Origin: an uncultured Cellvibrio sp.
GTDB taxonomy: Bacteria; Pseudomonadota; Gammaproteobacteria; Pseudomonadales; Cellvibrionaceae
Direction: 5' to 3'
DNA length: 9,459 bases
Assembly (NCBI GenBank): GCA_946482345.1
Contig: CAMLRJ010000095.1
Coordinates: 1-9,459 of the forward strand
Under the pieces are notes generated by a model, which saw only the letters and a list, made by a program, of their open reading frames with translations, searched no databases and was not told the DNA's origin. The position numbers and the translations under genes are program-made. Positions 1 through 7,516 of this stretch are shown here, one piece after another (positions within the stretch are counted from its first letter, which is position 1; every line of letters begins with the position of its first letter).

Positions 1-23
1 GTGGGAGCTGGCTTAAACAAAAA

Positions 24-45
24 CCGTCAACTTATTTTAGGACGG
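24..45 (-). terminator. Weak candidate terminator downstream of the pilin gene
   Basis: On the minus strand, CCGTC and GACGG can pair around a 12-base loop and are followed by TTTTTG, about 40 bases after the pilin stop codon. Position and the T-run fit an intrinsic terminator. The 5-bp stem is short and the loop large, so this is only a candidate. Confidence 0.2.
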
Positions 46-86
46 GACAGTTTTGCCTATATTGTTGATACCGAAGCAGAACTTTC

Positions 87-563
87 CTACCTGCAACCCA
101 CAGGCAAAGATTTAGTATCCACATTTGTTAAATTTTCTCCGACTGCCTGCATCCCCTCAGGCACACCGGAATATCCACAAATCCATGAGATAGGGCTTGT
201 GTCCGAATCTTTAACAACCATTGGTCTTATGCTCAGGATTTTATCTTTTAGATTTGGGTGAGATTTGTTGCCCAGATATAAATGAAACGCGCCATTCTTT
301 AATTCAATGCGAGTAACAAAATTTCCAATCAAATGATTTGGCTTTGGAATTTCGGCTTTTTCATTATCATTTGGAAATTCAAGGTTGGTTTCATAAAAAA
401 GTGAAATTTGTTTCTTATATTTTTCAATTAACTCTATCGATTCCGTTATTTGTTTACGCGAAATATTGTCTTGCGGGATAGGAAGTGCGAACAAAGCAAG
501 AATACAAATGATGGCCAGCACAACCATCATCTCCATTAGGGTAAAGCCGGTTATTTTTTTCAT
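87..563 (-). CDS. Type IV pilin-like protein (class III signal peptide)
   Basis: This 158-aa protein is probably a major or minor pilin or pseudopilin subunit of an envelope filament. The N-terminus has a short basic leader (MKKITG), a prepilin-peptidase site after G6, then F7 and glutamate at mature position 5 (E11). A hydrophobic helix (about residues 7-28) anchors the subunit and packs the filament core. A globular domain follows, with Cys129 (in SWICG) and Cys157 (next to last residue) placed to form the C-terminal disulfide loop typical of PilA/PilE-type pilins. The length is normal. The ATG at 561-563 is the natural start because the leader begins there. Upstream lies an inverted-repeat element whose edge is 5 bases from the start codon, so promoter and ribosome-binding site may be partly element-derived. 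No other pilus gene lies in the window, so its exact role (adhesion, twitching, DNA uptake, secretion) is open. Confidence 0.87.
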   Translation of the reverse strand: MKKITGFTLMEMMVVLAIICILALFALPIPQDNISRKQITESIELIEKYKKQISLFYETNLEFPNDNEKAEIPKPNHLIGNFVTRIELKNGAFHLYLGNKSHPNLKDKILSIRPMVVKDSDTSPISWICGYSGVPEGMQAVGENLTNVDTKSLPVGCR

Positions 564-568
564 GTCTT

Positions 569-725
569 AACACCCTCTCCCCTGCCCCTCTCCCATCAAG
601 GCAGAGGGGATTTGGATTTTTTCGATAATCTATTCAAAACCAACCGGCTCAAATTTATCATGATTTTTTGTCAAGAACTTCAGTCTGCCCCTCCCTTGAT
701 GGGAGAGGGTTGGGGAGAGGGTGTT
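569..725. repeat. MITE/REP-like inverted-repeat element, copy of a CACCCTCTCCCC-type family
   Basis: Two related arms of about 40 bases (571-610 and 684-723) lie in opposite orientation around an AT-rich core of about 73 bases. The outer ends read CACCCTCTCCCC on the left and GGGGAGAGGGTG on the right, exact complements. The left arm can fold on itself (CCCCTCT with AGAGGGG around an 11-base loop), and the right arm can do so imperfectly. No coding region lies inside. This layout matches short nonautonomous elements or paired REP sequences moved by enzymes supplied in trans. No target-site duplication is obvious. It separates the acetyltransferase gene from the pilin gene and lies within a few bases of both. 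Confidence 0.8.
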
Positions 726-731
726 GCTTTA

Positions 732-986
732 CTACAAAAACTTCGCCGCGTACCAACAGCTGGCATGCAACTCGTAGCCCTGCTCTTTCGCCCAGGCGAT
801 TGCGGTTCGCACCAATTTTTCAGCTATGCCCTGCCCTCTGAATTCCGGTGGGACAAAAGTACTGTAAAAATCTATTCGATTCGCATCCAGACGATAAGCC
901 AAAACCGCTTCCTGGCCATCTTTTTGCACAATAAATTTTTGCTGATGTAATTGATGAACAACGTTTATCAAATCTTTGAACCCCAC
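732..986 (-). CDS. Small GNAT-family N-acetyltransferase (Acetyltransf_CG / YjdJ-like), short C-terminus
   Basis: This 84-aa protein resembles the small single-domain GNAT proteins (YjdJ-like, Pfam Acetyltransf_CG). A strand with [14 protein letters not shown] (about residues 18-31) leads to [15 protein letters not shown] (about 45-59), whose R-G-Q-G-I/L-A is the acetyl-CoA pyrophosphate-binding loop. A helix and the segment [10 protein letters not shown] at the very end follow. Relatives usually continue for some 10-15 residues past this point (a His-Pro-Glu-Tyr-like tail); here tandem stops (TAG TAA) come first, and the repeat element starts 6 bases downstream, so the end may be truncated. 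The start is GTG at 984-986: an in-frame stop lies just upstream at 990-992, so little else is possible. The start sits 19 bases inside the 3' end of rimO, which suggests translational coupling. The substrate is unknown. Confidence 0.77.
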   Translation of the reverse strand: MGFKDLINVVHQLHQQKFIVQKDGQEAVLAYRLDANRIDFYSTFVPPEFRGQGIAEKLVRTAIAWAKEQGYELHASCWYAAKFL

Positions 987-2308
987 AAATCATATTCATC
1001 AGCATGTTCGATTTTGACTTGCACTATATCGCCTGCTTGTAGATTTTGTTCATCATTCAAATAAACAGCACCGTCAATTTCCGGTGCGTCAGCAAAGCTG
1101 CGACCAATTGCGCCTTCATCATCAACTTCGTCAATTAACACTGAAATAGTTTTGCCAATTTTTTGTTGCAATTTGTCGGCAGAAATTTTTTGTTGCAATT
1201 GCATAAAGCGATCATAACGTTCCTGTTTGATTTCATCCGGAACGTGATCCGGTAAATCATTGGCTTTGGCGCCTTCAACGGGCGAATATTGGAAACAACC
1301 TACGCGATCCAATTGCGCTTCTTGTAAAAAATCCAGCAATTGAGTGAAATCATCTTCGGTTTCGCCGGGGAAGCCGACAATAAAAGTAGAGCGTAAGGTT
1401 AAATCCGGCACTTGTTGGCGCCATGAATGAATACGTTCCAATGTTTGTTCAACCTGACCGGGCCTGCGCATTTTTCGCAGCAGTGTCGGGCTTGCATGCT
1501 GGAAAGGAATATCCAAATAAGGCAGGACTTTGCCATCTGCCATTAACGGAATAATTTTATCGACATGCGGATAAGGATAAACATAATGCAAGCGTACCCA
1601 AACACCCAACTCACCCAAAGCGGCCGACAATTGATACATATCGGTTTTTAACGGACGACCATCCCAAAAATCAGTGCGATGTTTAATATCCACGCCATAA
1701 GCCGATGTGTCTTGTGAAATCACCAACAACTCTTTTACTCCGGCTTTCACCAAACGCTCGGCTTCACCCATCACCTGCCCTATCGGGCGACTCACCAACT
1801 TGCCACGCATGTCGGGGATGATGCAAAAGCTGCAACTGTGGTTACAACCTTCGGAGATTTTCAGGTAAGCATAATGACGTGGCGTAAGCTTGATGCCCTG
1901 AGGCGGAACCAAATCCATAAAGGGATTGTGATTGGGCTTTGGCGGTAGATGTTGATGCACCTGACTCAACACTTCTTCGTAAGCATGGGCGCCGGTAATG
2001 CCTAATACGTTCGGGTGTACCTGAATGATTTCGTCTTTCTTTGCGCCAAGACAGCCAGTTACCAGAACCTTACCGTTTTCGCTCAAGGCCTCACCAATTG
2101 CTCCCAGCGATTCCTGCACTGCGCTATCAATAAAGCCGCAGGTGTTGACTATCACCATATCCGCATCGTTATAGCTGGGGACTATGTTGTAACCTTCCAT
2201 GCGTAATTGAGTGAGGATACGCTCGGAATCCACCAGGTTTTTAGGGCAGCCAAGGCTGACAAAACCAATAGTGGGATTTTCAGATGATGATACTTTTGAA
2301 CTACTCAT
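968..2308 (-). CDS. rimO: Ribosomal protein uS12 methylthiotransferase RimO
   Basis: RimO is a cytosolic radical-SAM enzyme that methylthiolates the conserved aspartate (Asp89 in E. coli) of ribosomal protein S12. From the ATG at 2306-2308 the product has 446 residues, close to the E. coli enzyme, which it resembles along its full length. The N-terminal UPF0004 domain has Cys21 (SLGCPKN), Cys57 (NTCGF) and Cys86 (TGCLG) for the auxiliary 4Fe-4S cluster. The radical-SAM motif CxxxCxxC is at Cys155, Cys159 and Cys162. A C-terminal TRAM domain ends in EYDLWGSKI, nearly as in E. coli. An in-frame GTG at 2339-2341 would add 11 residues, but a -10-like TACAAT overlaps it and homologous proteins begin near MSSSK, so I prefer 2308. 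The downstream acetyltransferase gene overlaps its 3' end, so both are probably on one transcript. Confidence 0.97.
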   Translation of the reverse strand: MSSSKVSSSENPTIGFVSLGCPKNLVDSERILTQLRMEGYNIVPSYNDADMVIVNTCGFIDSAVQESLGAIGEALSENGKVLVTGCLGAKKDEIIQVHPNVLGITGAHAYEEVLSQVHQHLPPKPNHNPFMDLVPPQGIKLTPRHYAYLKISEGCNHSCSFCIIPDMRGKLVSRPIGQVMGEAERLVKAGVKELLVISQDTSAYGVDIKHRTDFWDGRPLKTDMYQLSAALGELGVWVRLHYVYPYPHVDKIIPLMADGKVLPYLDIPFQHASPTLLRKMRRPGQVEQTLERIHSWRQQVPDLTLRSTFIVGFPGETEDDFTQLLDFLQEAQLDRVGCFQYSPVEGAKANDLPDHVPDEIKQERYDRFMQLQQKISADKLQQKIGKTISVLIDEVDDEGAIGRSFADAPEIDGAVYLNDEQNLQAGDIVQVKIEHADEYDLWGSKI

Positions 2309-2341
2309 ATAGAAAAAATCAGGACGAAGAAAAAGGCGCAC

Positions 2342-2371
2342 ATTGTAGGCTTTTGCCGCAGATTTGACTAA
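2342..2371 (-). promoter_or_regulatory. Candidate rimO promoter
   Basis: On the minus strand, TACAAT (2347-2342) is one mismatch from the sigma-70 -10 consensus. An 18-base spacer separates it from TTAGTC (2371-2366), a poor -35 match. Transcription would start near 2335, about 26 bases before the preferred rimO ATG and downstream of the alternative GTG. This is a visual match only. Confidence 0.33.
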
Positions 2372-2389
2372 CTTTTCTCACTAGAAAAG
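2372..2389. promoter_or_regulatory. Perfect 7-bp palindrome between rimO and the chemoreceptor gene
   Basis: CTTTTCT and AGAAAAG form a perfect inverted repeat with a 4-base CACT gap, near the centre of the 132-bp divergent intergenic region. It lies just beyond the candidate rimO -35 and just before TATAAC (2393-2398), a possible -10 of the chemoreceptor gene. An operator for either gene is possible. It has no T-tract and few GC pairs, so it is not a convincing terminator. Confidence 0.3.
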
Positions 2390-2440
2390 CAATATAACTG
2401 AACTACACTGTTTAAAATTCCTATAGATAAAGAGTGTTAT

Positions 2441-4465
2441 ATGTTTAAGGGTTTAAGTCTTAAAGCCACTTTTGCTGTGGTGATGGGAACCTTGTTATTT
2501 GGTTTTCTGGCTTTTGGAATGCTCGCCTATTCAAAATTTAATTTATTATCGGTTCAGGGGCCTATCTATAAGCAGCTCGTTCAGGCAAAAGATTTAATTG
2601 CCGATATTTTACCGCCGCCCGCGTACATCATTGAAAGCCAACTCATCGTTTATCAATTATCCGTCACCGAAAACTTCAACCAACAAAAAGAATTATTACA
2701 GCGACTAAAACAACTGCAGCAAGACTTTGAAGATCGCACTGATTTTTGGCAAAAACAAACATTATCCCCTGATATCGAAGATGCCATTAACAATCATTTA
2801 ACGCCAACCGGAATCGCTTTTTTTGATTATGTGAATAAACATTATCTTGCCGATTTATCATCCACTGATACAGAAAAAATTCGCAATTCATTAAATAGCG
2901 CACAACAACTTTACGATAAACACCGGCTCGCTGTAGACAGAGTTGTTGAATTGGCCAATCGCGATTATCAACAACTGGAAATAGATTCAAAAAATAGTGT
3001 CGAATCCGGTTATTTATGGTTATTGATAATTCTGATCGGATCGACAGCAGCTTCAATGATTGTAGCCTTCATCGCATCGCAAGTCATATTGAAAGAATTG
3101 GGTGGAGAACCGGCTTATGTGGAAAGTGTTGTTGCACAACTTGCGCATGGCGAAATGCGGATCAATATTAATAATGATGCATCCAGAGAAAGCCTGCTTA
3201 CCAGCATTCAATTTATGACGAATAAAATTGTCGATGTTGTAAGAAGTGTCGATAAAATCAATCGCGATGTCAGCCAATCAATTTTTCATGTTGCCAATAC
3301 TACCCGGGAATTAACCATCAGCATTAATTCACAGCAAGTAGAATCAAAAGAAGTTGCCCATGCAACTCACTCTTTAAAAGAATTGCTGCACTCTGTGCAA
3401 AACATGACAGCACAAGCACGCGAAAAAACCCAATCCGTCGAGTCCAAAGCCAAAGCCGGATTACAATCCATAGAAATCATTAATCATGCAATGGAAAAAG
3501 CGGTGTCCAGTGTAGACATGTCCGAACATTCTGTGCGCGAACTGGCCAATGCCAGTGCAGAAATTAACAGCATAGTATCCAGCATTAAAACCATTGCAGA
3601 TCAGACTAATTTATTAGCACTGAATGCTGCCATAGAAGCAGCAAGAGCAGGCGAACAAGGCCGGGGATTTGCTGTAGTTGCGGATGAAGTCAGAACCCTG
3701 GCAACCAAAACTGGCCAGGCAACGACTATGATTCAAAATATTGTGAATGGCTTGAATACTAAAGTTGAAGAAAGCCTGAATTCTATGACCCAGGTTTCTG
3801 AAGTCGTGAAACAAACCCAACAACAAATGCAACACAATGGTGACTCAATCCAGATCATAGCCAGTGAAGCACGGGACAGCAGCGAATTTAGCAAGGAAAT
3901 TGCTGTGGCATCCAGTGTGCAGATTGAAAAAATTACTGATCTGGAATCGCGTCTGGAAAATTTATTTGGCACTATGAAATCAACAACAACTACGTTGAAT
4001 CTGGTTCATAACATCAGTGATTCGTTACACAAAACAGTTTCTTTTTTACAAGGGAAAATAGAGTTTTTTAAATTTAATTCCCAGGAAGAACAAAAACATG
4101 ATCACCCAAATGACAAACGAAGATTCGAAAGAATCAAAAGCAGTTTATTCGTCAATATATGCAAAGGGTCGGAAAAAATTCCGGCACTGACAAAAGACTT
4201 TAGTAAGGGTGGATTATTATTAGCAACATCGGAAACATTGGGGTCAACGGCCATTGGTGATTTGCTCATTCTGGAAATCAAACCACCTCAACGTGACATC
4301 AACCAATATCTCAATCAACATTCCGTTTCGGTTTCCGGCAAAGTCACCCGAGTTGACATTTATGCCAACGAATATCTTTATGGCATTGAATTTATTAATC
4401 AATCACCCGCAGCAAAAGAAGCGATTGCTAATGCATTAAAATTTTATGACTCCAATCTACCTTGA
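2441..4465 (+). CDS. Methyl-accepting chemotaxis protein with C-terminal PilZ domain
   Basis: This 674-aa inner-membrane chemoreceptor would relay an extracytoplasmic signal to CheA/CheW. The order is: cytoplasmic start, TM1 (about 9-30), a mostly helical periplasmic domain (about 33-188), TM2 (about 191-213), and a HAMP-like segment with the typical LGGEPAY (220-226) and HGEM. A long MCP coiled coil follows, with the highly conserved hairpin tip at about 383-422 ([20 protein letters not shown], then [12 protein letters not shown]). A PilZ domain occupies about 557-660, with the c-di-GMP motifs RxxxR (R560, R564) and DxSxxG (D586, S588, G591) both intact. No C-terminal CheR-tethering pentapeptide is present. 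PilZ-bearing chemoreceptors are known (Azospirillum Tlp1), so the receptor output probably responds to c-di-GMP; the ligand is unknown. The ATG at 2441 follows AAAGAG at 8 bases and fits the TM1 start. The last 22 bases overlap the convergent ATPase gene. Confidence 0.95.
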   Translation: MFKGLSLKATFAVVMGTLLFGFLAFGMLAYSKFNLLSVQGPIYKQLVQAKDLIADILPPPAYIIESQLIVYQLSVTENFNQQKELLQRLKQLQQDFEDRTDFWQKQTLSPDIEDAINNHLTPTGIAFFDYVNKHYLADLSSTDTEKIRNSLNSAQQLYDKHRLAVDRVVELANRDYQQLEIDSKNSVESGYLWLLIILIGSTAASMIVAFIASQVILKELGGEPAYVESVVAQLAHGEMRININNDASRESLLTSIQFMTNKIVDVVRSVDKINRDVSQSIFHVANTTRELTISINSQQVESKEVAHATHSLKELLHSVQNMTAQAREKTQSVESKAKAGLQSIEIINHAMEKAVSSVDMSEHSVRELANASAEINSIVSSIKTIADQTNLLALNAAIEAARAGEQGRGFAVVADEVRTLATKTGQATTMIQNIVNGLNTKVEESLNSMTQVSEVVKQTQQQMQHNGDSIQIIASEARDSSEFSKEIAVASSVQIEKITDLESRLENLFGTMKSTTTTLNLVHNISDSLHKTVSFLQGKIEFFKFNSQEEQKHDHPNDKRRFERIKSSLFVNICKGSEKIPALTKDFSKGGLLLATSETLGSTAIGDLLILEIKPPQRDINQYLNQHSVSVSGKVTRVDIYANEYLYGIEFINQSPAAKEAIANALKFYDSNLP

Positions 4466-5313
4466 TAATCTTTAGCAAACTGCCAGGCCACTCGCCCACT
4501 GCGTGAACCTCGCGACCTTTCCCAAAGCAACGCCGCTTCTGCAACTTTCTGATCCCATTGCCCACCAAAATAACCAATCCAATAACGCGCCGCCTCCAAA
4601 TACTCGTCCTGTGAAAAAGGATAAAAACTCAACCACAAACCAAACCTGTCAGACAATGACACTTTCTCTTCAATTGAATCGCCAGGCCGTAACTCACCCT
4701 CTTCATAACTCACATCAAGATTTTCCCGCATATTTTGTGGAATCAAATGCCGTCGATTACTGGTTGCATAAAACAACAGATTATTTCCGGGATTTAATAA
4801 TGAACCTTCAAGAACAGATTTCAGCGCCTTATAACCGGTTTCTCCCTCTTCAAAAGACAAGTCATCACAAAAGATAATAAATTTTTCAGGCCGACCGGAA
4901 ATAAGATCAACTATATCAACAAGAGAAAGCAGGTCGGATTTATCTACTTCAATTATTTTTAAATGCCGATCACTAAAATGATTCCAACAGGCCTTAATCA
5001 AACTGGACTTTCCTGTGCCTCGAGCACCTGTCAACAACACATTATTCGCCAGCCGTCCTTCCACAAATTGTTGCGTATTTTTTAACAGCCGCTGTTTTTG
5101 GGTTTCACAGTTTTTAATAGAATCGACCATCACTCTGTGTGGTGACATAATGGCCTGCAAATAACCACATGCGCGACGATTAGTGCGCCAGCGAAAAGCA
5201 GACGCCTGCCAATCAGGTTCAACTGTTTCAGTTAAAAAATTCTTTTCAATACGATCCAGAATTGAATCCAGCTTTTCGATTATGGGTAAGAAGTCAGTCA
5301 TTTTGGTATCCAT
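4444..5313 (-). CDS. DUF815-family AAA ATPase
   Basis: This 289-aa protein matches the DUF815 (PF05673) group of AAA-type ATPases, whose cellular job is not established. The Walker A motif is GARGTGKS (96-103). Walker B is FIIFCDD (145-151, acidic D150 and D151, followed by LSFE). A sensor-1-like TSN is at 184-186, and the family-typical [11 protein letters not shown] segment (220-230) has R223 as a possible arginine finger. The C-terminal RGSRSGR may serve as sensor 2. An N-terminal helical region of about 85 residues precedes the ATPase core. No signal peptide or membrane segment is seen, so it is probably cytosolic. ATG codons lie at 5311-5313 and 5299-5301; neither has a strong Shine-Dalgarno, though GGA lies 8-10 bases before the second, so the first four residues are uncertain. 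It is divergent from the receiver-protein gene and overlaps the chemoreceptor 3' end by 22 bases. Confidence 0.9.
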   Translation of the reverse strand: MDTKMTDFLPIIEKLDSILDRIEKNFLTETVEPDWQASAFRWRTNRRACGYLQAIMSPHRVMVDSIKNCETQKQRLLKNTQQFVEGRLANNVLLTGARGTGKSSLIKACWNHFSDRHLKIIEVDKSDLLSLVDIVDLISGRPEKFIIFCDDLSFEEGETGYKALKSVLEGSLLNPGNNLLFYATSNRRHLIPQNMRENLDVSYEEGELRPGDSIEEKVSLSDRFGLWLSFYPFSQDEYLEAARYWIGYFGGQWDQKVAEAALLWERSRGSRSGRVAWQFAKDYQGRLES

Positions 5314-5376
5314 TGTTATAGCGGCAAATTAATAATTCTGGTCTATAGTTGATATAAAAGTTTGGGCAGGTTGATT
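5314..5376. promoter_or_regulatory. 63-bp divergent promoter region between the ATPase and response regulator genes
   Basis: The two divergent genes leave only 63 bases for both promoters. On the plus strand, TATAAA (5353-5358) is a good -10-like box but lacks a recognisable -35 at 16-18 bases. GGCAGG (5365-5370), 6 bases before the ATG at 5377, is a good Shine-Dalgarno and decides that start. On the minus strand, TATAAC sits just ahead of the first ATG of the ATPase gene. The promoter matches are weak. Confidence 0.3.
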
Positions 5377-6048
5377 ATGTTTACCAATCAAGAATTACAA
5401 ATTATGGGTAAAACACTCATGCAACGCCGGGATTGGCTGGTAAAGAATCTGGACAATCCTGAATTGGCTTCTGCTCGCCCACAAAATCAACAAGCCATCA
5501 AATTGTTGGATGGTATTTTAAACAAACTCAGCAAACAATTGCAGCCAGTAGATAATGCAGAAAGTACAAACGAAATACGCGAACAAACCAGTGTTAGTCA
5601 TTTTGTTTCCCAAAAAACAACTACGCCAGCACAGATTCGCCGCCAACAACTAACACCCAATCAAATAAAAGTTCTGGTTGTGGATGATGACAATTTGTTA
5701 TTGGAATTACTCGTCGCCATTTTAAATTCTGCCGGAATTAATAAAATTGAAGTTGCCAATAACGACATGAAAGCCATCACCATGATGTATGAAACCAATC
5801 CAGTATATGACCTTGTATTATGTGATTGGCACATGCCGGAAAAAAACGGTTTGGATGTACATACGGCAATGCGGGCCTCTGAACGCTATCACGGCACTAT
5901 TTTTATGTTAGTCACCGCTGTTACTGAAGCCAAACAAATACGTGACGCCATTGAAGAAGGCGTCGATGATTATGTCGTCAAACCTTTGGAACAGGAAAAA
6001 ATGTTACGTAAAATAGCTCGCCATTTTACGCAAGTGAAAGCAACTTGA
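5377..6048 (+). CDS. Response regulator with C-terminal CheY-like receiver domain
   Basis: This 223-aa cytosolic protein carries a receiver (REC) domain at about residues 97-218. Key residues are present: acidic pocket D103/D104 (VLVVDDD), phosphoacceptor D150 (LVLCDWHMP, like CheY SDWNMP), T180 (switch threonine), Y199 and K202 (DDYVVKP). There is no DNA-binding or enzymatic output domain. Instead about 95 residues precede the receiver: a predicted helical part (about 5-56, with TLMQRRDWL and a leucine-rich NKLSKQL) and a polar linker (57-95). Such a layout suits a stand-alone signalling protein acting by protein-protein contact, perhaps on chemotaxis or motility machinery, given the chemoreceptor nearby; that link is inference. 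The ATG at 5377 has GGCAGG upstream; an in-frame TTG at 5362 would add five residues and lacks such a site. Its 3' end is 6 bases from the convergent gene at 6055. Confidence 0.92.
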   Translation: MFTNQELQIMGKTLMQRRDWLVKNLDNPELASARPQNQQAIKLLDGILNKLSKQLQPVDNAESTNEIREQTSVSHFVSQKTTTPAQIRRQQLTPNQIKVLVVDDDNLLLELLVAILNSAGINKIEVANNDMKAITMMYETNPVYDLVLCDWHMPEKNGLDVHTAMRASERYHGTIFMLVTAVTEAKQIRDAIEEGVDDYVVKPLEQEKMLRKIARHFTQVKAT

Positions 6049-6054
6049 TACGAG

Positions 6055-6480
6055 TCACAAACAGTTCCTGGCAAAAATCCCCTGCTCTTCTTTAGTCCAT
6101 TCTGTGTCAGGCTTTACCATCATCACTTCGCACCAATCCTCTGATCCTGATTCAGGATTTTTATTTTGCATATTGGCGACTTTCTCTTTTGCGGATTCAG
6201 GAGTGAAATCAATTTTTTCAGGCGCTCCGGTTTGGGTTGACCGGGAAGCATTTAATTCCGCTTCTGCCTGAGCTGCCATTGCGTGTAATTTTTCAAGCGT
6301 TTCATCCGCTTCCTGATTTGCTTTCTGATCTGCCATTAACTTTTGTTGTTCCGCATAAACAACCGCTTGTTCATTGGCATGTTTCACCATAAACACACCC
6401 GCAATAATGACCAAAATACTCAAACCAATAACGATGGATAAAAAGTATTTGCTATTTAAAATCGCCAATAACTTGTTCAT
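6055..6480 (-). CDS. Single-pass membrane protein with DUF3012-like C-terminal tail
   Basis: This is a 141-aa protein of unknown function. After a short basic N-terminus (MNKLLAILNSK) comes one hydrophobic segment (about 12-32), probably a membrane anchor with the rest outside the cytoplasm. An Ala/Glu/Gln-rich, probably coiled-coil helix spans about 35-80, then a polar Pro-containing linker. The last 30 residues (about 112-141) read GSEDWCEVMMVKP, then EWT and FARNC. They resemble the small gammaproteobacterial DUF3012 proteins (GSEAWCE...KPKGDWT...AKHC), with Cys117 and Cys140 as a likely disulfide pair. DUF3012 members I recall are short lipoproteins, so a TM and coiled-coil version is unusual. 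The ATG at 6478-6480 lies 4 bases after the hemB stop codon with no obvious Shine-Dalgarno, so it is probably co-transcribed and translationally coupled with hemB. No haem-binding motif is seen. Confidence 0.85.
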   Translation of the reverse strand: MNKLLAILNSKYFLSIVIGLSILVIIAGVFMVKHANEQAVVYAEQQKLMADQKANQEADETLEKLHAMAAQAEAELNASRSTQTGAPEKIDFTPESAKEKVANMQNKNPESGSEDWCEVMMVKPDTEWTKEEQGIFARNCL

Positions 6481-6484
6481 TTTT

Positions 6485-7459
6485 CTACAACCAATCTGCC
6501 ATTTGCTCTGCGTAGTAAGTAATAATCAAATCTGCACCTGCGCGCTTGAATGCGATTAAACTTTCCAACACAACGGATTTCTCATCAATCACACCTGCCG
6601 CTGCTCCCGCTTTAATCATGGCATATTCACCACTGACTTGATAAACCGCTAAAGGCTTCATAGTGTTTGCGCGTATCGATGCCAACACATCCAAATAAGC
6701 GATGCCGGGTTTCACCATTAAAACATCCGCACCTTCTGCTTCATCCTGTAATGATTCAGCCAAAGCTTCACGCGCATTGGCAGGGTCCATTTGATAGGAA
6801 CTGCGAGTACCTTTGAAATTACTATCAACCGCATCGCGGAAAGGACCATAAAAAGCTGATGCAAATTTTGTTGAATAGGACATGACAGGAATATGTTGGA
6901 ATCCGGATTCGTCCAACGCCTGACGAATTGCACTGATCATACCGTCCATCATGCCCGATGGAGCAATCATATCCACTCCGGCCTTTGCCGCTAACACAAC
7001 CTGCTTTTGTAAATTCGTCAGAGTTTTATCATTATCAACATCATGCTCATGCACTACACCACAGTGACCATGGGTAGTGTATTCACAAAAACAATTATCA
7101 CTGATCACCAACATATCGGGTTGCGCTTTTTTCGCTGTGCGAATCATACGCGACAACAAACCAATTTCATTCCAGGTATCAGAACCTATGTCATCTTTGT
7201 GGGTGGAAACACCAAATAATATTATGGCGCGCACACCTTTATTCCATACACGCTTTACCACTTCTGCCAATTGCGTTTCAGGATAACGAAATACACCGGG
7301 CATGGATTTTATCGCCACAGGCTCGGTGATACCTTCTTCAACAAAGATCGGCAAAATAAAATCCGTCATACGCAAATGATTTTCACGCACCAAATCACGC
7401 AGCACATTTGTTCTGCGTAAACGGCGAAAACGAAAATCGGGAGTGATGAGTTGTGACAT
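6485..7459 (-). CDS. hemB: Delta-aminolevulinic acid dehydratase (porphobilinogen synthase) HemB
   Basis: HemB condenses two 5-aminolevulinate molecules into porphobilinogen, the second common step of haem, sirohaem and other tetrapyrrole synthesis, as a cytosolic octamer. The 324-aa length is normal. The TIM-barrel motifs are all present: FVEEGI (39-44), MPGVFRYP (53-60), the cysteine cluster C123, C125 and C133 (CFCEYTTHGHCG), Schiff-base lysines K198 (SYSTKFAS) and K250 (LMVKPG), and the late YQVSGEYAM segment. Three cysteines mark a zinc-using active site as in E. coli, rather than the aspartate-rich magnesium form of Pseudomonas. The ATG at 7457-7459 begins the protein at the usual place (MSQLITPDFRFRRLRR), with GAG about 9 bases upstream. 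A 57-bp leader separates it from the inverted-repeat element at 7517-7626. The DUF3012-like gene follows after 4 bases. Confidence 0.98.
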   Translation of the reverse strand: MSQLITPDFRFRRLRRTNVLRDLVRENHLRMTDFILPIFVEEGITEPVAIKSMPGVFRYPETQLAEVVKRVWNKGVRAIILFGVSTHKDDIGSDTWNEIGLLSRMIRTAKKAQPDMLVISDNCFCEYTTHGHCGVVHEHDVDNDKTLTNLQKQVVLAAKAGVDMIAPSGMMDGMISAIRQALDESGFQHIPVMSYSTKFASAFYGPFRDAVDSNFKGTRSSYQMDPANAREALAESLQDEAEGADVLMVKPGIAYLDVLASIRANTMKPLAVYQVSGEYAMIKAGAAAGVIDEKSVVLESLIAFKRAGADLIITYYAEQMADWL

Positions 7460-7516
7460 TTTTTAGTCTCGGATAAAAATTAAAATCATATTTTTTCTGG
7501 CTTCATCCCCTGATCC

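Noticed and set aside
1..261. Plus-strand open frame starting with GTG at base 1
   Set aside because: Two thirds of it runs antisense through the pilin gene, which has a clear class III leader and pilin C-terminus. The first 86 bases alone give no recognisable product in any frame.
569..725. CRISPR-like repeats
   Set aside because: Only two arms, inverted rather than direct, with one AT-rich core between them; no array is present.
612..950. Plus-strand open frame of 112 codons
   Set aside because: It begins in the core of the repeat element, reads through its right arm and then antisense through the acetyltransferase gene; the residues resemble no family.
2364..2398. TTGACT and TATAAC as a sigma-70 promoter for the chemoreceptor
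   Set aside because: Each hexamer is good but the spacer is 23 bases, too long for normal use.
2413..2430. Possible sigma-28 (FliA) promoter before the chemoreceptor, TAAA followed by GATAA
   Set aside because: The spacing is about 9 bases instead of the roughly 15 needed, and the GCC part of the -10 element is missing.
4503..4877. Plus-strand open frame of 124 codons
   Set aside because: It lies antisense within the DUF815 ATPase, whose Walker motifs are unmistakable; the composition (Thr, Gln, Asn, Pro-rich) is that of a shadow frame.
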